From the NCBI RefSeq assembly GCF_000002985.6, contig NC_003283.11, forward strand, positions 9,176,001 to 9,240,000: a DNA stretch of 64,000 nucleotides. The letters run 5' to 3'. The DNA is from Caenorhabditis elegans. Taxonomy: Eukaryota; Nematoda; Chromadorea; Rhabditida; Rhabditidae. The position numbers and the translations under genes were made by a program. This document shows positions 1 through 14,600 of the stretch, piece after piece (position 1 is the stretch's first letter; every line of letters starts with the position of its first letter). Below the pieces are notes generated by a model. That model saw only the letters and a list, made by a program, of their open reading frames with translations. It had not been told where the DNA came from and did not search any database.

Positions 1-1832
1 ACGGACTGCCGAACTATATAAGGAAGCGAGATCATTACTGAAAGAAGCAAATGAATTCAACATTATGGATATTCCAGAAACCCGGAGAAGTGAAATCAGA
101 GATAAACGACAAAATATGATGAAACTAGAGAAAAGCGCTCAGGATAGACTCATTGCAATTTGTAGGTTTTGTGAATAACATGTATGTACAGTTTTTTTCA
201 TTATTTGATCTTCAAGGTAATGAAGTTGATCCAAATGTGAAGCAATCGAGATCAGCTACAGTTGGACCGTCACGACCTGCAAGTGCAGCCAGAGTCACGC
301 CAAGGCCTACAAGAGCCACAGCACCAGTGAGTATCCAAATTTTATATAACATTTTTTATTTTGTCACTTATTAAATCGTGAGCATTATTAACTGATTTTT
401 CACTTCTTGTGTTGTGTAGGAAAAGAAAAATGCGGCAAAAGCGAAAGAAAATGATGAAAATCGGCACGTGTGCTCGCGCGGTGATCGTTGTGGAGCTCAC
501 CATCAACCTGTGACTAAGAAGTCGGATACTGTGCATCCGGAGCCTCCTGTTCAAGCGTCGAATCGAAAAATGGAAACCGTAAAACGGGTCAAAGTCGACA
601 AGGTGTTTAGTTTGGTTTTGATTTGCTGCATGAAAAAATGTGTTCGTCCTTAAAATTAGTGTTTCTAAAATTTTCATTTTCCACGAACATCAATTATTTC
701 AGGCAAGTCTTCCGATGCATCAGAATCCAGTAAATCGAGCTGCACTGCTGAATGGAGTTGATAAAGTCATTGGGGAACGTTTACTAGACGAGGTAAACGC
801 TGATTTGAAAATATAAAACCTCAAAACGATTTATCTCAGGTTCTTGACAACACTGGAGTACGGATGGATGATGTTGCCGGATGTCATTCGGCAAAAGCTG
901 CTCTTGAGGAAGCTGTTATCCTTCCGGCTCTGAATCCAAACTTATTCAAAGGACTTCGGCAGCCTGTTAAAGGAATTCTTCTATTCGGGCCACCTGGAAA
1001 TGGAAAAACTCTTCTCGCGAAAGCTGTAGCTGGCGAGTCAAAGCAAATGTTCTTCAACATCAGTGCATCTTCTCTAACGTCAAAATGGGTCGGTGACTCC
1101 GAGAAAACAATTCGAGGTCTATTTCAAATTGCTCGAAATGCACAACCATCCATCATTTTCATTGGTAAGAGAGAAATGTACACATTTGAAGCAAAACAAT
1201 ATAATTTTTCAGATGAAATTGACTCGATCCTTTGTGAGCGATCGGAAAAAGACGCGGAGGTATCTAGAAGAATGAAAACTGAATTTCTCGTCCAATTCGA
1301 TGGTGCAACGTCATCAGCAGATGATCGCATTCTTGTAATTGGCGCCACAAACAGGCCACACGAGCTCGACGATGCTGTTTTGAGACGTTTCCCGAAACGA
1401 ATTATGCTTAATTTGCCAGATGAAGAAGCAAGGAAGGAGCTGATCACAAAGACTTTGAAGAAGCACAATATGATGGATGGATTGATAAGTAGTGATATTA
1501 GGTAATTATTAATTCGATACGTAAAAAATCATTGCAACTAATTTTCAGATACATAGCTTCCAATACAAGCGGGTTTTCGAACTCTGATCTAGTTGCTTTG
1601 TGTAAAGAAGCTGCAATGGTTCCGATTCGTGAAATCGACAGATCGAAGCTTAGCATGACTGACGGAGAAAAAATACGCAAAATTAGAGTAAGCAATAATT
1701 CTTCTCTTATTTTTCAATCACTTATCTTTCCAGGCATCAGACTTCGATACAGCATTGCGCACAATCAGACCATCGACTTCTCAGAAAATCATGTCAAAAC
1801 TCTCCGATTTCTCTCGAAGTTTCGGTTGCTAA
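1..1832 (+). CDS. spas-1: Spastin-type AAA ATPase, microtubule-severing (5' end outside window)
   Basis: This is the C-terminal part of a meiotic-clade AAA ATPase that severs microtubules. The window opens inside a helical MIT-like segment ([13 protein letters not shown]...), followed by a basic Ser/Pro/Thr linker (exons at about 217-330, 421-600 and 704-791) and then the AAA domain from 841. Visible motifs are Walker A GPPGNGKT (about 990-1013), pore loop SKWVGDSEK, Walker B IIFIDEID split by a short intron at about 1166-1211, sensor [17 protein letters not shown] with the paired arginines, and the C-terminal helix ending DFSRSFGC with TAA at 1830-1832. A short exon from about 1734 supplies the last 33 residues. 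An AATAAA lies at 1978. It converges on ptr-1 with about 210 bp between the stop codons. Family assignment is firm; the symbol rests on the match to worm spastin and on its ptr-1 neighbour, from memory. Confidence 0.92.
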
Positions 1833-1977
1833 CTGATCCTTCACGAGTACCTTTTCACATTACGCACGTTTCTGTACAAACATTTTGTATCACTATCAAG
1901 TTCCTATCACAGATCTCTAGTTGTTTTTTTTTGCAATTTTTGTATAGCCAGAATCACTTTCAATTTTATGAGAACTG

Positions 1978-1983
1978 AATAAA
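1978..1983 (+). terminator. Poly(A) signal of spas-1
   Basis: AATAAA lies about 145 bases after the spas-1 stop codon and before the convergent ptr-1 stop, so it fits as the cleavage signal for the + strand gene. Confidence 0.6.
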
Positions 1984-2043
1984 AAATGAAAATACATAGT
2001 ACATAACCCGCATATTCATAGAAAGAGTTAGATGATAGATCGA

Positions 2044-5000
2044 TCAGGCAGCGACTTGCGATTCCATTTCAATTTGAATCTTTGGTTTTTCATTCTCTAC
2101 AGATTGATCATCACGTGGCTGAAAATTTAAGTTTTGAAATTATATTCATTTAGCATAACTTACCGATTCTTCTTTGACTTCTCTCACTACTTTCATTAAG
2201 AAAATAGGCAAAAATATTAAACCGTGAAGAATGGAAAAGTTGATCACTAGGAAAACGGTTTTGAAGAATATCTGTACGATATAAGAGTCCACGAGAGTTA
2301 ATAAAAGAATTCCTAGTACTGTTGACGATGCACCAAGGAATACAGGCCATCCGAGAGTTTCCAAAGCAGCAACTGCTCGAGCATGGGAGTTTCCATAACT
2401 TTGCGAGAAAGCGTATGCTATGTGAGCACTCAAATCAACCGAAAATCCAATGCACATGATAACCGTAATAATTGAAACACTGTCCAGATTGACTCCCCAG
2501 AACGACATGAATCCAAGAACTCCAACATTAATACTGGCAATGGAAAGAACAATTGCCACTGCACAAATTAATTCAGGAATCATAACCCATGAAACAGCAA
2601 ATATTGTGCATAAATCGGAAATCATATTTTGGAATAAAGAAGGTGTCAATTCCAAATATTGATCAGCAAATGGATAATATTCATGGAATGTTGTCACATT
2701 GAACATTGAATATTTGTCAGCAATTGATCTCATAAGTTTACAACTATGAGTATGATCCGTTGGTGTACGGTAATTTCGGAGTCCTAGTTGGAAACGGAAT
2801 GCAGTAATTCTCGGAGTTTCTTCAAATGTTGTATTTGCCCAAACCATATCCATCTGCCATAAACGTCTTCCACCAGCAACAATCAACCAATCTCGGCATC
2901 TCGTGTACCATTCAACTGTGCTATTCGGCTTTTCAATGTTCAACTCGTGAACCTCGGTTTCCAAGTGATGCTCATATGCTCGGAGCCAAATCATTGTTGC
3001 ATTTGGATGCATTGTATATTGCGTGTTTTCGAATTCTTAACAAAAGAAATTATCTCAATCGTGAAAATTATACTCACCAGCCATCATTTCATCAAAACCT
3101 TTTCGAGTTTCTGGTGTGAATAGATCTGGTGGATTGTTAACTACAACTTGCATTTGAAGACCTTCTCTCCAAAAAGTTTCATCAATAATCTCATAGAACT
3201 TGGAAAGATAAAAACTTTCTCGAACCAAAAGTTTGGGATCCAATCCTTCTTTAATATTAAGACAACCACCAATTGCAAGAGAGATGTATACAAGATAGAG
3301 AAGAAGGGCGCAGACCTTGAATCGTTTTAGTTTGGATTAAATATCCTATTTTAAATATACCTGTGTACTTTTTTGTAAAATAAATGGTCCAATAATCTCT
3401 CTGAATACTTTGCTAACGAGAGTTTCTTCGGAATTGTGACCCGGATCCTGAAAAATAGTAATTTGTGACAAAAACCACATTACCATCACAAACATCGTCA
3501 TGTTTTTCCAAAGTATGCTCTAATTTCTCAACAACTTCTCCGAACTTTGATTTCTTTTCCCCTTCTTTCTCAACTGGAGCAACCTTCCTACTATTCCTTC
3601 TACGTGCTTCTTGGTCTTGTCGATTTACAGATCCAGAAAGCAGCCAAAGTTTCACTGGACTTTCTGTCTTATCTGGATCAACTGCTTTGCGAATCAATAG
3701 AACATGCTGACCATTTTGTTCCATTTCTGCTGCATACGCAAGGACTGGACCCAGGAATATTATCTTTAATTTTATTTGTTTTTATTTTGGGTCGTGAGAA
3801 AAATTGGAAAATTGGGTGTTACCTGATAAACGTAACAGAAGAAGCATTGAACACAAGTATACATACAAAACATTTGAACTCCTGGTAACGTTGTGTAACA
3901 TCCCATTGCAAATGTTGCCTGCAAAGGAAAGTTATTAATATTAAATAAAATAATACTTTTTATAACTTACAATGTCTGTAAGGGAAGTGATGGAGATTGC
4001 CACGGCTGCTTCTGAAAGTGTTTTTCCAATTCGTTTCTCTGGAGAATGCTGTGGATTTGTCCTATGCCATTCTGCACACATGATGAAAAGATCATCAATT
4101 CCAATGCAAAGAATCAAGAATGGAGATACATTGACAATTGCATTATACAAGAAACCACACCACAGAATCAATCCGAATGATGTCACTGTTGCCATGATAG
4201 GTGTCATAAGTCCAGCTGCAGCCACCAAAGGCTTACTTCTTACCCAATCAGGCATCACTTGTCCAGTTCTATGTTTTCTCAAAACAACAGATACGAGAAA
4301 AGAAAATGTGAACAGAATTGCACAAGTTCCAACAAATTTTGGAGCTAATGTATCTGCTACATCCTGTAGTCCTTCAGGAAGTGTCATGTTATGATTGACT
4401 CCGAACTCCAGAAGTTCAGAAACTGGATTCTCTTTATCAGTTAACCACATTGAAAGTTTTCTTCTCCACTCTATTCCATATTGATCGACTTTTCCTTCTC
4501 TTGTATTATAAGTCAATCTAATTGCAGAAGCATAATCGAAATGCCCTTCCTCATCAACAAGATTTGGTGCTCCGACAAGTGCTCCAAAATAAATTGGCTC
4601 AGTTCCACGCCAACCAATAGGATACGTGATGTTCACTTGAGTATTGATAATATCACTTGCTAACTCTGCAAATGGCCCTGAGAAATTACCCCATCGGGTT
4701 TTCGGCATTAACATGGTGATGTGGTCGTTAAGGTAACAAGCCCAGTCATACCTCATACACAAATCGGTGTAGGCAATCTGAAAAAGAAAAGTTAATATGA
4801 ATTACATTTTGGCTGAAATTAATTAAATAATATTCATCTTCAACTCACGTCATAATGTTTCCCGTTGATATCTACTGGTACTGTCAGATTATGAATAATA
4901 TAATCATTGATTCGTGCAACTTCATCTAGATATCTTATATTTAAAATGTTCGGTCTTCCATAATCAGGATGTATTCTTCCAGAAGCAATCACATCTACAT

Positions 5001-5680
5001 ATCCATGTAAATCATAACTTTTTCCAGGCCAGAACTTTTCTTCATCAAGTGGCCAATGTTCTGTTAACACTGCTCGTTCATATCTCCAAGGGGCATTTGC
5101 AGGGGAGAATACATATTGAGGATCGTTAGTCGTCTGCAATTCTTGTAAGCATCATTTTTAAATTAATTCAGAGCTATCCTAGCTTCCCATTTTGTACAGC
5201 ATAAATCCGATTAATTATATATGGAGTATGTCACACAAGGATACAAAAGATGTTCAGACTACGAGGCTATAGACATACCTGTTCTGTAAACCAAAGAAAT
5301 CCAAAAGCAGAGAAGGTGAGGATGGCAAATGAGAGGAGAAGAAAATATAATCGAAACTGAAAAATAATGAGAATAAGGAGTGTATAAAGTGCATATGTAG
5401 TCTTTAGAATATCCTAGTTTTCACAAAGTTTAAACTATATGTACTTACTGTTTTTTAGTCTACATACTTCAGAATTTTACAAATGAAATTTGTTTTGAGT
5501 TTTTAAACACTAAAGCTTAAAATCTTGTGTGAAAAAAATACATTTCTGATTCTCGAAGCCAGAATCTTTTAAAAAAATTAAATTTTCTAGAGCTTGTCAA
5601 TTTCTATTTTTACGAACCTTGTGTACATTCTCACCAACTCGAAAGAAGACTTTGTGAATTTTATCGTCAAACCAACTCAT
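2044..5680 (-). CDS. ptr-1: Patched-related protein (RND/sterol-sensing family)
   Basis: A multi-pass membrane protein of the nematode patched-related family, roughly 960 aa over ten exons. The start ATG at 5680 (MSWFDDKIHKVFF) is followed by TM1 in exon 2 (about 5280-5358), a large luminal domain (5137-4840 and 4778 onward), and a sterol-sensing-like block beginning FVGTCAILFTFSFLVSVVL. Two RND signature helices are seen: GIDDLFIMCAEW near 4070 (TM4) and GFSVDLSAH near 2440 (TM10), both with the Gly/Asp pattern used by proton-driven RND proteins. The second luminal loop lies at about 3240-2640, and the last exon (2119-2044) encodes a charged tail ending SQVAA. An acceptor-like GTTTTCAG at about 5722-5729, upstream of the ATG, suggests trans-splicing. 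Family members act in cuticle, moulting and endocytic trafficking; substrate unknown. One join (about 3489, donor GTTTGT) is chosen because the nearby alternative runs into a stop. Confidence 0.9.
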
Positions 5681-8600
5681 TTTTAGCTCAACTCATTGAA
5701 TATAATGAAGAATTTGATTCTGAAAACAATATTTGTACATTTATAGAAATCTAGTGAACATTGAAAATACAAGAATCACGTAGAACGTCATGCATGTATC
5801 ATTATCTAAAATACGTAATGACGATTTTCGAAAGTGAAAGTTACGTATAGAAAAGCTGAACATGAGTCATCAATTCAGTTTAAAACAATTTTTTTAATGA
5901 ATTTTATTTGTTTTTAGAAATGAATGGAGGTTAACAAAACAAGAGAATCGATTTGACACTGTCAAAATGTTCAATGAGATAAAGTTCCCGACGGACGGAA
6001 TATCTCGGAGAATCAGAGAAATTGAGGGAACGAGGAAAGACTGTCGAAAGAAATGGAAAATAAGAAGAAGTACGGATTACGAGTGACGCTATGACACAAC
6101 GCGTAGCCGCGCGGACAACGACATCTTCAGAAAGAGAGAGACCAGTTTATAGACGGTACGATGAGCGGAGAGAGAATGTTGGGGATGGAGACGGATCTGT
6201 GGAATCTTTTGATGATAAGGGAAAATATGATAGACTCAATACGTTATGAAACATTTATTGGATCATAGGCTAACCTTATACAATCGAGCACATTCCTTCA
6301 ATTTGTTGCAAAGTTTGCACAAAGCGCAATAATCCAAAATCAACTTTCAAAAAAAGTTTTTTTGTTCCACATGTGCTGGAACTTCAGGAAAAAATCAAAC
6401 AAATCCAATTAATTGAAAAACAAGATATTCAGAGCTTGCAAAATGTAAAAATATTGTAGAAATCGGGCAATTCTGTTGGAATTTTTGGGAATTTTCGTCC
6501 GCAGTTCACTTCATTGGCATTGGATGTGATCTGTAAACTTGATAGTCTCAGAACCTAATATCAAAAAACTTTACTTTGAAACACATTACTTGAAGCTCGG
6601 AATTGTTTTGACAATATAGAAAAAAGTACAATTTTTACCATTCACCACAATTTTCAGCTTTCTCGGCATATTTAATATTCAAAATTGGTTGTTGATTATC
6701 TAGTAAAAGTGAAACCTAACAGAAAACGATCAGAATAGTCTATCTAGTTTTTTGTAATGGATATGCGGCAAACAAACTAAGTCCAAGAAAATCAAAAACC
6801 CAACTCTTTGAAATTTATTTGTAGGGTTAATGAAACCAGTTGTTTTATTTTACTTCCCAAAAACGAAACTTAAATTTCAGTAACAATGTCTGAAAATAGT
6901 CAACCAAACAATTGATCTTTGTTTTGTTCCCTGCGAACTTTTCCTCTTTTTGTTTCTATCTGAAATCACATAATTCTGAAAAACACTTGAAGCCTACGTA
7001 GTAGACGACTGGAGCAAGGAAATGTTCTCAATTCCATTACATGCGCAGGATTAGGAACAAAAGAATGCATATCTCGTGAGTTTTAGACAAAACATACGGA
7101 TTTTGAAGGCCTCGGGGCTACTCAAAAGCATTCCATCAACCAATAGTCAAGTTGTTCCCACACTTTTCAAGAATTCGTCAGCAGATGTGTCTTCTGAAAC
7201 TTGGTATTTATCGCCTACTTCTTTTTGCTCTTTCCTCTCTTCCTGATGCCTTTTTTCATTTTTTCTCCGTTTAATGAAGATGAAACCTAATACTATCGAA
7301 GAGGCTCTCATGTATAACCGTACATGCTCTCACTTTTTAAAGTGCCTGCTTTCCAGTTAACTCCGTCGTATGATGTTATATTTCCAAATAAGTTGTTTAC
7401 AAGAGTCTGGCGGCAATTATTGCGTTTCAAGATTAGTTCTATGTAGACTGGGTTTTATTCAACATCCCGTCATTATTTTCGAGTATTTTCTGGAATGGGT
7501 TATAGCGTTTTGCTCAAATTCTCTTTTTTGTATTGAATCTGCAACTAAAGTTTTCTACTGAAATTTTCAGCAGATTGATCACACTCGAGCGGAAACTATG
7601 TTACTCTATTTCTTTTTGGAAAAAAAATCCTGCAAGCGCATCAAATATCCGCTTTTCTTTTACTCAAGAGAGAAGCGATTTTCAAAATCTTGCTGTGATC
7701 CGTTTTTCAAAAAAAAACATTTTCCCACACAACTTTCATTTTGAAATTTTTAAGCAATTCTAACTCATCATAGATAAATCCTCACAATCAGAAAACAGTG
7801 TCTTCATGCTTGATTATAATTCAATATCAAATAACATTGGCAAAGTGTAGGCACTCATGTCTCACTTGGTAATTTATTAAATTAATTTGCAAACTATAAT
7901 CCTAGTTCTAGGGAATCCATATTTGTATTGTGATAAGGTTAATCCTGAAACGACATAGATTTGGATAAAGACACCTTGGCACGAAAATTGAGTTGGATTA
8001 GTGCGCCACATGGATATCAACAAAAAACTCCAGCTTTGTAATACATTGAGATAATATGCAGTTTTTTGTTTCATTTTTTCAACCATTGAGTTGCCATGGA
8101 GGCAGCATTTTTCAATCCAATTAGATAACACCATAGTTACATGCTCTGCTAATATATTTTCAAAATGTCACGTCTAGAAGCTAAAACATTCTATGACCAC
8201 AACTAAATCATCAGGACCCTCCCACCCCATCGTTTCAAAGTGTATTAACCATCTCTACATTCTCTCATCATTTCACACTATTTTTCACTCGGTTATTCCT
8301 ATTTTCCGCATCCGTTGCGGCAGCTTTCAACGCCCCACTTTGTACTCCATATTCCTATTCTTATTCAGAATGTGCTCACTGACCTTTTTACGCCTTCCGT
8401 CTTCTTTCAGGGTTTTTTTTGGAATTTCTTTGAATCTATGGCTACTGTATGGGTGGGATTCTTTGTTATTCTGTGTTCCACTAATTTCATAGACTCTCTA
8501 AATTTGAATACTTGTCAAATTTTCTTTGAAAATTTCCACTTTGCTGATAAATTATTCAAAAGGCAGCATCGTTCGTCTTTTGAATTTTTTCAGTTCCATT

Positions 8601-11600
8601 TTCTTATGAAGTCACTTGACACATCTATTTACTTCATAACATCATTTTACTCAATTTCCACTCACTAAACTAAGTTTTAACTTGAATTTTATCATTTTAA
8701 AATTCGAAATGATATCATCATACGCTTCCCTTATTATTTTAAAAATGGGAAAATCCGAATATTTTTGAACCTAAAGTGAGATAATCTATGAACAGCAAGT
8801 GAAGAGTGGGGGAAAAGTTTTTGACATTCTCTGGAGACTGCGGGAATGCATATAATTGTTGGGAGAATAGAGCATTGAGTGAGTAGGAGTGCAAAAGTTT
8901 CCGTAGCTTTCTGTTTTATACTAACTCAATTTTATATTTCACTTCTTACATTTAAATTAAATGATTTCTACTGAATTTATGGTTCAATTTTTAGTTAGAT
9001 TCAGCAACCGTAGCCTTCTTGCATTTACGACTAACTTTTGATTGGTCTATAGAAATTCAATCCTGGCAGAGGTAACATTTCAAATTTCCGAAAGCGTCAT
9101 AATTTTGGAACAGACAAACTTTTGAAAAAAAGGAGCTTTTAAACGGTTAATTTTAGATTGGCTCGTAAGAGTCCAAGACTATTTTTCGCTGCGAGAGTAA
9201 TACAGAAAATACAGTAGATATAAACTGTGATACAATTTGGCAGAATTTTTTTCCAAAACTATTGTCAAAAATAAACTAATTTGAAGTTGGAAAAGTTCGG
9301 CCTTGCTGAAACCTTGGACAAAGAAACTGTGCATATAAAATAAATTAAAGAGTTAAATCAAACTTGAGCAAGATCTAGGACAATATGTTGGCAGCAAAAC
9401 CTAATAGAATACATTCTAATAAATAAAAACATTAGCTGAAAATATATCTACTTATTTAGTAACTCACAATTAGAATTTTAGTCAAAAACGTGCTATGAAT
9501 TCTAAAACACTTTAATTTTACATTAATTTCCATACTTTATTTCGATTTTAATGTCAAGTATTCTCTATTCTTCTTGTTTTATGATTCTTACCTCACCCAT
9601 TTCCCACACTCGAGATGAACTCTTGCTGGGTTTGTCTCGTTTTATTAATTTATTTTCTCATTAAACCTTAATTGTACTACCTTTTTTAATGTATTACCTT
9701 TTTTGGCTTATGTTGAAAATAAATCAATCAAAGTAACTTGAATGTTTGTTGACCACATTGGGAGCCACTTATCCTTTTTTCAAAATCTCAAAGTTCCAAA
9801 AAAACAACGTCCATTCATCTTCGACTCTTTCAAGTTTTGAACATGACGCCTGAGAACATGGTTTCTAAATATTTGTCTCTAGTTTTCTGGTCTTCATTAA
9901 CTTTTTTACGAAAAAAAAAACTTTGTGGTGGCTTCTGTTTGAAGAATATTTTTAATTCTTTGAAATTTGTTAAAACATTTCCTGGATGCATATTATATAA
10001 TCGCAAATAAAATTTTGATCCCCTCCATATCGCATGTGATACCTGCTACGAAAGATTTATAGCTCTCAATCCCCTTAACTACAATTGTTAGTTATCTTGC
10101 AAAAACATGAGATTGTGCTCAATGAATGGAATCGAATTCTGCCCATGTACTGCCCATGAGCTCATGTACTAAGCCACACCTCTCAGCTGTTTCCGCTCCT
10201 CTTAATCTTTAATTTCCTTAGTTTCCCATTATTCAGGTCACAGATAAACGTATTTATTTTTCACATGACACGAAAAGGTGCCATCATAAAGGAATAGCTC
10301 AGATTATTTTTTCTGGGCGTTATGCCCAATAACAGGAAACGTCCGCTTTAAGTGAGAAGAGTGTTCATTAGCTAGATCTTCTCTTATTTCCGGCTGCAAG
10401 TTCTGAAGACCTGAACTTTGTAGTATACTCGAATATCTGTAGCTTTAGTCATCTGTCTCAGCTGTTTGACGTACTTTATATGAAAGTAAGACGCAGACAG
10501 TCAAAAAACGTGGGCCAGTCAGTTGTCATCTACCAATCATTATCAATCCACACGTTGTTTTGCTCTTGGTTGTAATTTCTCCAGAACCACTAATTTGTTA
10601 CTGACTAAAATAAAAAAGTTCTGAGACAATGCACCTGCATTATAGCAAGAAAATAGTTAGTTTTTACGTCGTTCGATTTCTTCTCGACGTTTTCGTATAT
10701 GTCTGTTTGGCTTCGTATTTTTTTCCCCTCTAAATAGCCATTTAGCTTTGTAGAATCTCAACTACGTTTTTGTATGACGAGGCCAAAACACTATAATAAA
10801 ACCTAACTAGGCTTATATGTAGTACCTAACTCTTAGAAAGTTAAAAATATCAACAAAAAAAATGTTATTGAATTTGTCAATTCCAAGAAACCATAATTCA
10901 GACAAATAACTGATCTCTGACGTTATTTTTTAAATTCCAGCTCTACCGAAGCAGTGATTTTTCACATTAATTTTTTTTGAAAACCATTGGCCTGTGAATT
11001 TTAGAATTTATGCAATTTTTCATGAAACTGCATTAGGTATAAAAACATTTTAGCAATGTTTCCCAAGAGAGAAACAAATTATTTATCCCGTTTATAACTA
11101 GCTGATCATTAATCAAGACAAACGCTTGGAAGCTACAAATTTCGAATTTATTGTAGTTATTTTTCGTCAATAAATTGTTTTAAAATTTATCATACTTTCT
11201 ATCAACTACGATCGTTCTGATTTGACAGTCTGAATCTTTAAAAAAGGAGGAATTATGGACATTGATCAATTGAACTTAATTGAAGAATTGCATTCAAAAG
11301 TAAATTTTTCTTGAAAATTGTTTATACATTAAAAATTTTTGGACCTTTGTAAATTTGGGGTTTTCTTAAATTGAAAACTTTATACAAACGGAATTAAACT
11401 GTACTGTAAAATGTTATAATTTCCATTTACATGCATGGGAATTGTTGCTCATTTTCACTTTTTCTGCAATTTTACAAAGGCTCCACAAATTTCAGATTGT
11501 GTTTACAGCTTTTTGGGTACATTGCAGTTCGCGTGCTCTCGTCTTTTAATTCGAACTAAAAAACTTAAGTGCACGCGTTTTGCTCAAAAACTTTATTTAC

Positions 11601-14600
11601 TCAGACAGAATACATTAATTGATGGATTACAAAAATTCGTCCAGAAAACAAAGAATCGACTCACACACACACAATTTCTATCTCTTTTCTCATTTGAAAA
11701 TGTTTTTTACTTCACTGTCCTAATTGACCTGATTACATGTAGCTCATTTTTTCGAGTCTCCTACGCTTTCCAATTTTATAGTTTTTATGGGTTGCTCCTC
11801 TGACATCATATATTTCTGGTCAGCGAACAAGTGTATCCAATTTTTGTTCATACAATATTCATAGGTGATTCAATAAAGAGATATTTAATAACTGTGTCTC
11901 CAATTGTTCTATTTCTGATGCAGATTAGGCTGAAAATTATAACGTTTTTTAAACAAAAAAATTAGAAAATAAATCCATGCTTAAAATACATTCATATTTC
12001 AAAAGTGAGTTTGATCCGGGAATTCAAAATCCAATTAAGTTGAACGTAGAGACACTTGGTTATTTTAGCTTATAAATTAAAAAAATAGAAAAAATTAAGC
12101 AGAATTTTCTCGTTCGCTTTAACATAGTTTAGAAGCTTTTTGAGTACAATATTTTAATTTGTGTTATTTTTCTCAATTTTAGTTTTTTTTTGTGATTATG
12201 TTTTTTGTCTTACCCGCCGCCGTTCGTTCAAAATTGCAATTTCCCCTTTTTATTGGCTCCTTTCGTTTTTCATAGTATAATAGAAGATCAAAACAAAGTT
12301 GAACGTAGCTTAGAGTCATCTCATCCTCCTCTTCCAGTTAACGTGTTTTTCCTGCTCATCCATTGGACCAGTCGGAATTCTCAGTAAGTGACTCAATTAC
12401 CAAGTACTGATGAATACGAAACGGACCCAGCCTTCATGAGTGGGAAGAACAAAAAAGCGGGCGTTTATTCATTTTCGGACCTTCCGCATTTTTTCTCTGT
12501 TTTCTTATTTCTGGTATTGTCAGATTGACTAATTATTTTTCACATGATGTTTTCTCATGTTCATGTCATTTACATATTTTCTTCCATTCTTCATGTTCAT
12601 ATGCATTCTCTGATTCTGACTTTACATCCAAAATATAATGACGCTTGTTTTGAGGTCATGAATGAGAACGGTCAGCAAATATTTTTTGACGAAAAACCTT
12701 TAAATTCATAAAAAGGAGTCTTCTAGGAAAAACCAAAGTTTTGAGAAGAAGAAATAACAAGTTTTAAATTCCACTTAAGAAACTAAACATCTACAATGCA
12801 TCCATGTCGAACTTGTATGACACTCTTAGAATGGAATCGATAAAAGTTCATTGTTCTCATTAAGGCATTACTTCAATCTGTTAAAATAGGAAAAAAGTAA
12901 ATTGAATAAAAAAATAAAAAAATATGTGAAACACTTTTTCTGAAGGAAAACTGGAAATATTTCCCTTTTTCCTTCTCCATAATATAAAACGCATTATGCA
13001 AATTTTTGTCTTCTTTAAAAGTTTAAATTGGTTCGAAAAAAAGTCAGTGTTCACAACTTCTCCTTTTTTATTTCTAACAGCTGTCTAAAAATGAAATGAT
13101 CAAATTTTGTTCCGATAAAAAATAATTGTAATTAAAAATCCTAAATATAGAATAACAACAGTTTAACTTTCTGATAGTAAGATTTTAAATTTTCCCCATT
13201 TTTTCCACTGAGGAATTCAAAAAATCAATCAAGTACATAATATGAATTTTCTGAAGTTTGACTCCTAGCTAAAGAAAATACAAAAATGTATTCTTTTGAA
13301 AATTGTCAAGTCCAATTTCTGTTTAAAAAATTTGCTTCTCACACTGAAATACAATGTTATATTTTATCGGGTTTTTTGTAGTTGCAAAAAACTCATTTTG
13401 AAGGTTCATAGAATTCATAGATTAAATTTAAGTTTTTTTCGGATGCCGTGCTGAAAATTTGATAGGTTTTTGACTTAGGATTTCAAAATTTACATTAAAA
13501 ATTTAAGAGTGAATAAAACTGTATAAAAAATATGTAATAACCTCTAAAGCTTTCAATTTTTGTGAACCTAGCAATAAATGAAACTTTCTTGTAAAGTTTG
13601 CACTGTTTGCTATGGAACAAATCTATTCACAACCCAGCTAGTTGAATTCAAAATGTAGATCGGTCAGATTAATTTGAGAATTTAGCAACGAGAAACTAGG
13701 TTGACGGAGTGTGAAAACAAGTACTTTTACGTCAAACTTGTTTTTATCACAGATGAATTAACTTTTTGCTAATTTTTCTGATTAACACGAAACATATGTT
13801 GTTTCTATTTTATTTTTGGTTTTTTTTCACTAAAAATTGTATTTCTACTTGTACGTGATGTTCTTCCAGCGTTTTTTATTTGAATTCGAGACCCAGTTGT
13901 CTATTTTCTGACATAGTTGTTCCAGTTTCTCACTACTGACCAAACAGATCTTTAAAAAAAGAATGCCGTCACTTGTACATTCGCCCTCACTTATTCTTTT
14001 TCTATTTCCGGGCAAGGAGTTCATATCTTTTTTCCATTTTGCCTTTCCGCATGTCAGACGGATCACTTCTAAATTGGATTTCTACAAGTCTAAATTTTGT
14101 GGAAACGAACAAAACACATTGGAGTGAAAACAAACATAAAGTTCAAAACAAGAGCCTCTTAGAAATCGAAATAACAATTATTTCTTGAACTTTTACTGGC
14201 ACATTTTTGAGTTAAGAAAAACCAAAAAATGAAGGGAAGATCAACAAAAGATTATAGAAAATGTGCTCCGGTCATTCTTTACTTGCAAACAAAACTACGT
14301 CCATTTTAAATTTTCGGTGCATAGGAAATGAAGAATACGAACAGGACAAAGCTTTTATGACGTGGCAAGAGAATTGGAGAAGAACACAGATATGCGGAAA
14401 AAAACAAGGAGAAAAAATGAAGTTTATTTGTTACATCGTAAATTTAGAGAAGAACTTTTGAAGTTTAACTGAGCCATTTCCGTTTTGGAAACTAAAGCAC
14501 GTGCTTTGATTTTCTGAATTTCTGGTATTCTTTGAAATTCTCAATGCACGATGAAGTTTTTAAATCGTTAGAACTTTGAATAGAGAGAATAAATTAGTTT

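Noticed and set aside
11435..11803. 122-codon + strand frame in the large gap
   Set aside because: Phe/Leu/Ser-rich translation typical of AT-rich non-coding DNA, no signal peptide, no splice partner.
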